Assembly (NCBI GenBank): GCA_027886175.1
Contig: JAJNNQ010000019.1
Span: 11,270,501-11,334,500 of the forward strand
DNA: 64,000 nt
Reading direction: 5' to 3'
Source of the DNA: Phylloscopus collybita
Lineage: Eukaryota; Chordata; Aves; Passeriformes; Phylloscopidae
How positions within the stretch are numbered: position 1 is the first letter of the stretch; each line of letters begins with the position of its first letter. Below, piece after piece: positions 56,460 to 64,000 of the stretch. A program made the position numbers and the translations under genes. Under the pieces are notes generated by a model. That model ran no database searches and was not told where the DNA came from. It was given only the letters and a program-made list of their open reading frames with translations.

Positions 56460-59400
56460 GTGAGTGGACTGAGTTGGTTTTTTTACTGTTTTATAAGGAG
56501 TTGTGAGTCTTGCCTGGTGTCTGCCCTTGCTGTCTTATAGTTCCTGTTCATGTCAACCCCCCCTCTCCCACCACTGATTTTAGTTTTAAGGTCACAAGCT
56601 CTCAGCTGGTCTCTGAGCTGGCTTGGAGGGGGGCCTGACCCTCCATCTCCTCTGTGATTTGGCTCACTTGCATACCCTGGGCCCCCGCAGCCTTGCCTCA
56701 GGTGCCCTCGTGTCCCAGCGCTGGGGTGTCCTTGTTGTGCCTCGTGCCCGGAGCAGCAGCTGGATCAACTCAAGCCTTTTCTCAGGGTCCCAGACTGACG
56801 CGGCGTTTTCCCTGGAGTGTTTTCCCTGGAGCGCCGCCGGCTTTTCCAGCCCCTCTCCCTGAACGATTTAACCTGACAGAGTTTGCAGGTGTCCTTGAAG
56901 GCTTTTCTGCCTTCCATGCCGGCAGAGGAATTGCTGGTGACATGCTCTGCCAGCTGGAGGTGTCTGCACCAGACTTACTGGGTCAGGCACTGGTGCTGGA
57001 GTAGCTCTCCTGCAGAGGTGGTGGGTACTTTTTCCCTGCTCAGAGGGAACAGGGTGGCTCAGCAGCTGTGAGGGCCTGGGCCAGTCCAGCTTCCTCATTT
57101 TGACAGTTTGGAAGTCTGGTCAGCAGGGTGACCTTGGCTGTGTCCCCTCTGTGATGCTTATTGCTTGCTGGGAGCCATTGGCTTCCCCTGGAGAGAATCC
57201 TTAGTTTAGGATTCATTTTTTTTGTAGAAAACTGGGCAGGAGGTGGTTCATGTGCCAGCCATCTCATTCTGTGTGTGCCTGGCATCTCAGGGATCGTGTG
57301 TGGGGCTGTGAGTATGGATTGTGTGTCAGGAGTTTCCTAGAAATCCTCTTCAGGGAAGCGGTTTGCTTGAAAAGGTGGTGGAAAGATGTCGCTCGCCCTT
57401 AAGAGGGAGTTCATTTGCTACCTTTAATAGTAGCTGTCTGTGCCAGGAAGAATCCAGGGTGCTCTCACTGACACTGTTAATGTTAGAAATGCCTCTCGGC
57501 GTTTCCTGACCCGCTCCTCCTGGAGTGTAGCTTGGTCACAAGTTCAAGCATTTCTGTCTTGGACTGAGAGGATGCAGTGAAGTGAAGTGCATTTTTGCTA
57601 AGTCCAGATCCTTTCTGCCCCTCATTTGCTCTGGAAATAAATGTCAGACCCTGCAGATAATGCATGTGTGTAGAGCTTGTGATAGCTTTGTGCGTTTAAA
57701 AAAGCAGTGCTGTTCCTCAGCTCCCTGAGGAGGGCTGTGGTCTGACTGAAGCCCCTGCTCACTGTGAGGATCTGTGCTGCCTATTTGTGCTGTCAGCAGA
57801 GATGGGCTGTGCACATGTCTGGAGCTGCTTCTGCTGTTCTGGGGGTTTCAGGACTGTCACCTAAGGGATATGAGGGCTTGGAGAGCTGGGATTATGACTT
57901 GGATGCCCACACTTAGCCTGTGACAGTGCTGTCCTGGCTTTACCTGCCTGTACCCCAGCCTCCCTCCCTGCACTTTTCAGGGCAAAGTCCTGAGCTCCTG
58001 GAGCTGCCTAGGACACCTAGGTGGGAGTGTTCTCATGCTCTTTGTGGAGCTGTTAGATGCCCTTTTTGAAGTTATTTTTAGCGAGTGATCTTTGCAGCAG
58101 TTGCAGAGCTTACATTGCAGCGAGCTGTAGGCAGCTCCTTGCTTCCTTTGCTGTTACAGTAGGGCTTGTATGGTGGAGCTTCTGCTGAGGAGCTGTGGAA
58201 AATTGCTTGGAATGCTTTGAGCCATGGTACCTGCAGCTTATCTCCTGCTGCAGCTGAGCAGGCGTCCCAGTGCTTTACAAGCCTGAATCCTGCTCAGCCA
58301 TCCACCTTAAGGATCCTGTCTTCTGCTTGGTCCTGACCTTGGCCATTCTTCTGCAGTTTTTCTTGCATGTACAGGAAATTTCTGATATTGCTGAGGTGTT
58401 GCAGATATTCATCTTACCTTTGTAAGCAAGGCCAAACGCTGCCCGCTGGGACCTGTGAGACCACATGCTGCAAGTGATGGGGTTGACTGTGGTTCTCTGC
58501 AGTCCCCAGGAGCAGGTGGGAGTCTCTGCTATGGAGACACCATCCCATTTGTGCTGGAAGATGTCCTTGTGATAACATCTCATTTAAAGCTCTTGGAGAA
58601 CTCCATCCAGTGCTCCCTTGTTTCTCCCTCTGTGTACTCGCACGCCTCCGGCTGCAACTGCTGTTTGGTGGGAGGTAGAGCTGTAAAACATTGCAAACCT
58701 AGAGGAGGTGCAGTCTGTGGGCTGAGCATGTCCTGAACCTTTCTGGCTTTGTGTGCCTTGTGATGCCTTCAGCAAAATGTGAGCATGCCAAGCAGCCAGT
58801 GCTATAAATCCCAGGCTTTTCCGCTCATGTGTGGAGCTGCAGCCACAAGTGTTTCCCATCTCAGCTCTGGCACACGGCTGAGGCTGTGCTGGGAGTAGCT
58901 CCTTGGGAGGCAGGGCAGAGGTGGATCTGCTGATTGGTCTCTGGGGGTATCTGCACCTCTCTGCACTCAGGGGTGCTACCAGATGGCTCCCTGGGGAGAC
59001 TGAGGTCCCCTCCCATCTGCTGGTGCTTCGCAGCCCCTTTACAGCAAGGGCGTGTTGCCTATCACAGCCTCTTGCTGATGCAGAAACGGCTGCAGCACCC
59101 ACAAAAGGGGCATTAAGTGTTTGCCAATCCCCCAAGGCTTCTGTGCCTGTAAGTTCAGGAGGTCCTCTTCAGGATGGATTCAAAAAGAAAAGAGCTTTGT
59201 CACTGTCTGCAAGAGGCAGGCAGGGAGTGGGAGCAGGGACTGTTGACTTGCAGATCACTTCTGGCCTGCAGGACTGGTCCTGCAAATGTCTCTGTTGGTG
59301 GACATAAAGCTCACCAGCTGTGTCCTGTGATGGCTTGGGGAGGCTCAGACTCCAAGTCTTGCACTAAGTTCATGGACAGTGATGAGTGCCACAGGAGAGT

Positions 59401-62400
59401 CTCTGAATCTGTGTCATTACCCTGCTGCTGTGCAGATCAGGCCACCTTGGGAGAGAGGTTGCTTGAGGCCTAGAGCAGGGACAGGAACAGGGTTGGTGCC
59501 CTGAATTTCCCGTGTTGAGAAGATGGGGATGTACCTTTGGAGCTGTTCTCTGTTGGCTCCCCCAGGTCTTCTCTTAGGCCAGGAAGGAGCCACAGTGGGA
59601 TCTTGGCTGTGGCTGGTTGCCTGCTGGGTCTGTCTTACGGGAATTTCTTTGCGGGTTGGTGCTGTTTCACCACATCTTTCCTGTGTGTCAGTACCCCAGG
59701 AGGGACTCTCCTGCCCTCAGGAAATGACTCTGGAGGAGCTATCTGTCTCCTGGGAAAACAGCTAATCCCACACAGAAACATTTTTAAACATTTTTCTGAG
59801 CTCATCCTTGCCCGAGCTGCGCTTGCTCTTTCTCACTTAAAAACCTCAGTGCCAGAGCAGGTGTGCTGTTGTGTTGGTTATGACTTACAGTCTTCACATG
59901 TGCCAGGAGTGTTCTGTGGAGTGTGGGAAGGAGGGAGGGTTGTTTGGAGACAGAAGAGTGAAGTGGATCTCTGGGCACGTGGCTGTCTGTCCCACACAGC
60001 ACCCTCAAGCTCCTGCTCTGGGGAAACTGGGGATACTGGTTTGGCTCTTGCAGCCCCGTCAGGACCTGCATCACAGAGCATGCACCCCTGCCTCAGCCAC
60101 TTCAGCACAAAGTCCAGGCTCTTGGCTTGGAACCACCTTTATCAGCAGTTTCTCGTAGGTGCCAGTCTATGGAGCAGGGAGCAGGATGGCTCCTTTCTGT
60201 CGACCTGGCTGCTGGGTAAGGAGGGGGTGCTCTGTCAGGGACAGTGTGCCAGAGCTGAGGACTCTGCATTCCTGCTGGGAACCTGGGCTGCCCTCTGAGG
60301 CTGTCCCAGCTACTGCTGGGGTTCTTGGAGCCCTTCTTTGCATTTTATGAGTGGTACACCTGGAGCAGGCATTACAGCATTCTTGCTGTAGGTACAGTTA
60401 TTTCTCCAGTGGTGCCTGGTCTCTGCCCAGCACTGCAGATTTATTCCTTCTCTTCCTTTACCTTCTCTAAAATTCCATTATAAGTTCCATTGGATGCAAG
60501 GAAAGTCAGAAAACCAGTTGCTGGGTGTTTGGTTTCATTTTCCCAGATAAGGTATGTCTCCTTAACTGAGCTCAGTGGTCCTATGTCACATGTCCCTGTT
60601 GGGGTGGAGGGACATTTAGCTGTGGATGTGCTGTCACTCTGGCTGTCTGGTCCTTGTGCAAGGGCTTGTCTTCTAGATAAGAGGCCTTTGCTCACCTGGA
60701 TGCCCCTGTGAGCTTTCCACCCCAGGGTTCTGTGCCCCAGCCAGGCTGCAGGAAGGCATGAGGTGTCTGCACAGCCTTGCCCTTGGTGTTTGTCAGGTGC
60801 ATTGGGAAGTGAGTGTCCAGCACCAGTGAGTGCTCTGGCTGTGGCACAGCCACGGGAAGGGTTTGGCTGTGATTGGGGCAGCTGTGGGTGCTCCTGTGCC
60901 TCATCCCCTTGGTTGCCAAGGAATAATCTCCTCGTGGCTGGGCAACCCCATGGCTGAGCAAATGATCAGGTTCTGGCTGCAGGCAGCAGATCAAAACTTG
61001 AGACCTGCTTTTCTGTTCTTGGCTGTGCCAGCATATGCTCTGTGGCCGCAGGCAAAGCTGCTCCTTGCTTCCCTGCCTGCTGTCCCTGTGCCAGCCTCAT
61101 GCCACTAAAGCCCTGGCTCCTGGTGCAGCTGTTTTGTCTGTCCCCTCACACAGAGAGGCCCTGTTTTTCACGAGGTGGTCAGGCACTGCTCACTACGCTG
61201 AAATTACTGACTGCCACCAAACAGATGCAAAAGGAGGGTTGTGAGACACCCAGAGGTCTGAGACATCTGTCAGCAGCTTTTAAAGGCTCGGCTGTGAACC
61301 AAGGCAGTATCCAGTGTCCCTCGCTGCTTGTGCTGAGCTCGTGTGTGGGATGAGCAGCACTCACTTGCTCTCTGCTTCCCAGGCTGATGCAGTGAGCTTT
61401 TCCTGCAGGGGCTCTTGTCAGCTGAGGACGACAAGATGTGTTGCTGGTGCCCTTGGTTATGTTGCTGTGCCCTGGAGGGTGCCAGCCATGCATGGCCTCA
61501 GCTTGCCGTGGTCTTGGCTCAGCAGATGCTGTGTCTGGCCTGTGTCCACCAGCACAGTCACACCCTCTCGGTCTTCTACTTTGGTTTCCACCATGAATTG
61601 CTGGATCTCTGCTCCATCCAGCCCAGAGCAGCCTCCCTCCCTCCCTGCTGGGCTGCAGCCTTTTGCTTTGTGTTTTGTCTTCTGCAGTGCTCTGCAAATG
61701 CTAATTAGTCTTCTCAGCACCTCAGTGAGATAAGGGATCCCTGTTCATATCTTGCAGATAAGGAAAGCAGCAGAACTTGTTTCAAACAATCTCCTCCCTC
61801 CCCCGCAGAGATGATGGAGTCTGGAGCACCTGCCCCTGCAGCCTGTGCCCCTTCATCCTCTTCCACTGCTGCTTGTGAGGCTCCTCTCTGACTGCTTCCC
61901 CAAAAAAAAGCACAAGAACATCTGTGGCCTTGAGGGCTCCTGAGGTGAAGCAGCTGGAGGAAAGGGCTGGATGTTATTGCTGTGAGCACTGGGGCTGTGC
62001 TGTGGTGGGAGCAGGCCCTGGATGGGATCCTTGCAGGGAGAGAGGGAGCCCTGCTGTTCCCCAGCCCCAGAGACTGGAGCCTGATCAGGCTGTGTGCCAG
62101 TCGCCTCAGTGCTCTTGGAGCAGGCAAGGGTTCTCTGTGTCTGTGGAAAACAGGGCTGGCTCTGAGTTTGTGCTGTAGCTCCTGGTGCCTTTTGAAGCTA
62201 TATTTAGTTGGTGACATCTGTGGGCGTTGAGTGGAGGATTTTGGGGGCTGTTCTGAAAGCGCTGGCTCTTCCTACACTAGCAGGGAAGTTTAAAAGCCTT
62301 GTGGCAAGCTTTGTGCTGTGGAGCCAGGATTCTCAATGTAGTGCACGTGGAATAAATGAGGGACACGTGGGACTGCTGCCGCTCATGAAGGGAGGCACTG

Positions 62401-63796
62401 CAGGTAGGTTGGTGAGGTCCTAGGGGAAAACGGGAGGATTCAGGGACCCAGCTGGGAGGTTGGACTCTTCTGGAGTTGAAATTCCTGTGCAGGAGCCATA
62501 GAGAAAGGAATTGGGGAAGGGGAATGCACATGGCTCTGTCCTGCCATGTCTGACTCTGCCTTATTGACACTTCAAAGCCTCCAGCTCTGAGCAAGGCCAG
62601 GATGAATCACTGGTTTTGAGGCTCAGAAGGGGACCGGTTTTGATCATCCAGGCAAAGTTGTCCAGCCTTTCGAAGAAGATCAAAGGCAGCTTTGAGCAGA
62701 GCTGAGTAGGCTACTCAGGGTGTTTCCTGGGGCATCCCCAGATAGCCTGTGCTGATCCTCCCACCCTCACCTACCCCAGTCAGGGCTGCTTTTCTTCTAA
62801 ACAAAGCCAGTGAGTCAGCAGAAATCCTCTCTGCAGGAGCCTGGCACCTGGCAGGGGCTGCCCTTCGGGGCAGGGCCCAGCGGGCTCTCCTCCCCCTGTG
62901 GAGCACTAGTGTCCTGGAGGAGACCCTCATCCATGGTCCTTGTGGGGCTGGTTTGTGTTGGGCAGGGTTGTGCAGCTCTGTGGCTTGGACTGTGCATGCC
63001 CTGTGTGAGCCTGATCAGAGACCTTGCAGCCAGACCTGAGAGACAAAGCAAGTTGAATTCCTGTTTCTGCTTGTAAGAAGGTGGTGTGTGAGCTGGAGCC
63101 AAGATGGGCCACGTTGAGGTTGACTTGACTTACTGTGAGGTTTGTGATGGTGTGAACCCCAACAGTCTCACTCTGATGTGTTAAAACACCCCAGAGGTGC
63201 TTCAATGCCTAAATACTTTCGGCTGTAGCAGGATTTAGGCACTTGATGTGTCCGGCTCATTCTCTCTGTACGTTTCCTCTCTTGAACTTGCTGTCCCTGC
63301 TGGGATGCCTGACTTCAAACCAGGAGTCAGCAGCCACAGACTTTGGCATCTCTCTGTCAGAGCTCTGCTCTGCTCCCTGGGGACCACCTGCCTCACAGCA
63401 CTGTGATGGGTCTTGGCTTTTCAAGGACATGTTTGTTTTGCTGTTCCATGGGTGCTTTGCAGCTTGAACTGAGCTCCTTGCCCCACCCCCACCACCCTGG
63501 CTGGCAAGGGCAAGAGGGGAGGGCAGAGCTAAGGCAGGGAGTGCCTTTCTGCAGCAGGATGGGGTTAAAAGTCCACCTCTGGGCCACCTGGATTGGTTAG
63601 GAGTTTTTTGATCTTAATTGGACAATTCTGAGACTCAAGTCAGGAGCTGACTGTTTTTTCTGTTCTAATTTTCCTCTTAGCCCTCCTTTGCTGAAGGGGG
63701 AGCTGCTTCACTTCCTACCCACTTCTCTCCAGAGCCAGCATTCTCACCCACAGCCCTCAGCTGTGTTTTAACACTTTTGTTGTCCTTCTCTTGCAG

Positions 63797-63858
63797 AGCT
63801 TACAACTCCAGCGAAAGTGGTGAGGGCTGCCAACCCAAGACAGAGGAAAGGAAGCAAG
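63797..63858 (+). CDS. LARP1: LARP1 second constitutive coding exon
   Basis: A 62-nt exon preceded by a pyrimidine-rich acceptor (TTCTCTTGCAG, AG at 63795-63796) and followed by a strong donor, GTAAGG, at 63859. Joined to the last base of exon 1 it gives 21 complete codons: E, then LTTPAKVV, then RAANPRQRKGSK. Human LARP1 has EHSAPAKVVRAAN and then QRQRKGSK at the same place, so the reading frame, exon phase and family all agree. The exon ends exactly at a codon boundary (phase 0). The basic RQRKGSK stretch follows the PKVNPWTKN segment of exon 1 and is part of the conserved N-terminal region ahead of the La module. It was too short to appear as a long ORF. The protein continues beyond 64000. 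Confidence 0.93.
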
Positions 63859-64000
63859 GTAAGGCTGTGCCTGCACTGCTCTCGCTGGCCTCTAGTTTCT
63901 GGTGCAGTTGTCAGTGCTGCATGAGCCTCTCAAGGGTCTGGAGAGCAGAACTCTCCCTTCACAAGCTTGGTTGTGGAGAGGCTGATTGGCTGGCCTTGTT
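63859..64000 (+). other. LARP1: start of the next LARP1 intron
   Basis: Begins with donor GTAAGG directly after the RQRKGSK exon and runs off the window. No further exon is visible. Confidence 0.85.

Larger units (their letters stand above)
51338..63780. other. LARP1 intron 1, distal part
   Basis: Contains the 13-mer triplication and the 56230-56459 motif cluster. An ATG-led frame at 55383-55748 is preceded by an acceptor-like CCCCAG but has no family match. No other coding exon is supported. Confidence 0.5.
35511..63796 (+). other. LARP1: LARP1 intron 1 (about 28.3 kb)
   Basis: This is the interval between the two securely identified LARP1 exons, bounded by GTGGGT at the 5' end and TTGCAG at the 3' end. 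Apart from the candidate microexon it shows no coding exon I can recognise. ORFs reach about 120-270 codons but have no family similarity, and their hits cluster in GC-rich patches. A long first intron next to a CpG-island promoter is typical of LARP1 and often carries enhancers. Local features are listed separately: the CpG patch at 42270-42700, T-rich and A/C-rich tracts, the three-copy 13-mer and the motif cluster near 56250. Confidence 0.85.

Noticed and set aside
1..64000. tRNA, rRNA, CRISPR array, operon or phage features
   Set aside because: No tRNA B-box GGTTCGANTCC with matching A-box, no rRNA segments, and no spacer-repeat pattern with constant repeats; the tandem arrays are minisatellites. 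The sequence is eukaryotic.

Overview
This is vertebrate nuclear DNA, most likely from a bird. Coding sequence is very sparse: about 0.4 kb of exon in 64 kb. Interspersed repeats are CR1-type non-LTR retrotransposon ends rather than Alu, B1 or L1. There are many short poly-A/T runs and GC-rich minisatellites. The CpG island is compact. No bacterial, viral or plasmid gene organisation is present, and nearly all computed open reading frames are chance ORFs in GC- and CAG/TGG-rich DNA.

The only gene I can identify is LARP1 (La-related protein 1) on the + strand. Its first coding exon (35168-35510) lies in a CpG island (about 34735-36070). A downstream coding exon (63797-63858) lies at the right edge. 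The two join in phase to give the conserved LARP1 N-terminus: EAPPPKVNPWTKN, then NGQSPP, then E..PAKVVRAAN.RQRKGSK. A roughly 28-kb intron separates them. The rest of the gene (La motif, RRM-L5, DM15 cap-binding region) lies beyond 64000.

The most interesting candidate is a 27-nt exon inside that intron (51095-51121). It has a branch-point match, a long polypyrimidine tract, an AG acceptor and a GTATGT donor. It is phase 1 at both ends, so inclusion would insert nine residues (DIFPTDGQS) at the exon 1/exon 3 junction without disturbing the frame. It looks like an alternatively used LARP1 microexon.

Layout: 1-34354 is non-genic 5' flank. In human the neighbour on this side is HAND1, so this may be regulatory territory, although no HAND1 exon is present. 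It contains poly-A/T runs, three minisatellites (about 21-bp units at 8521-8860, 32-36-bp units at 12701-13130, 19-bp units at 23064-23430), an (AAAAT)n array (22463-22600), a degraded CR1-like fragment (18955-19225) and several AT-rich, repeat-free islands that could be conserved enhancers. A clear CR1 3' end (34355-34680) sits just upstream of the promoter. Positions 34735-36070 are the promoter and exon 1. Positions 35511-63796 are intron 1, with a second CpG-dense patch at 42270-42700 and a possible regulatory site or alternative first exon near 56230-56459. Positions 63859-64000 begin the next intron.

Limits: family identification rests on recalled LARP1 sequence and CR1 consensus patterns. 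Transcription starts, microexon use and element conservation cannot be shown from one sequence.
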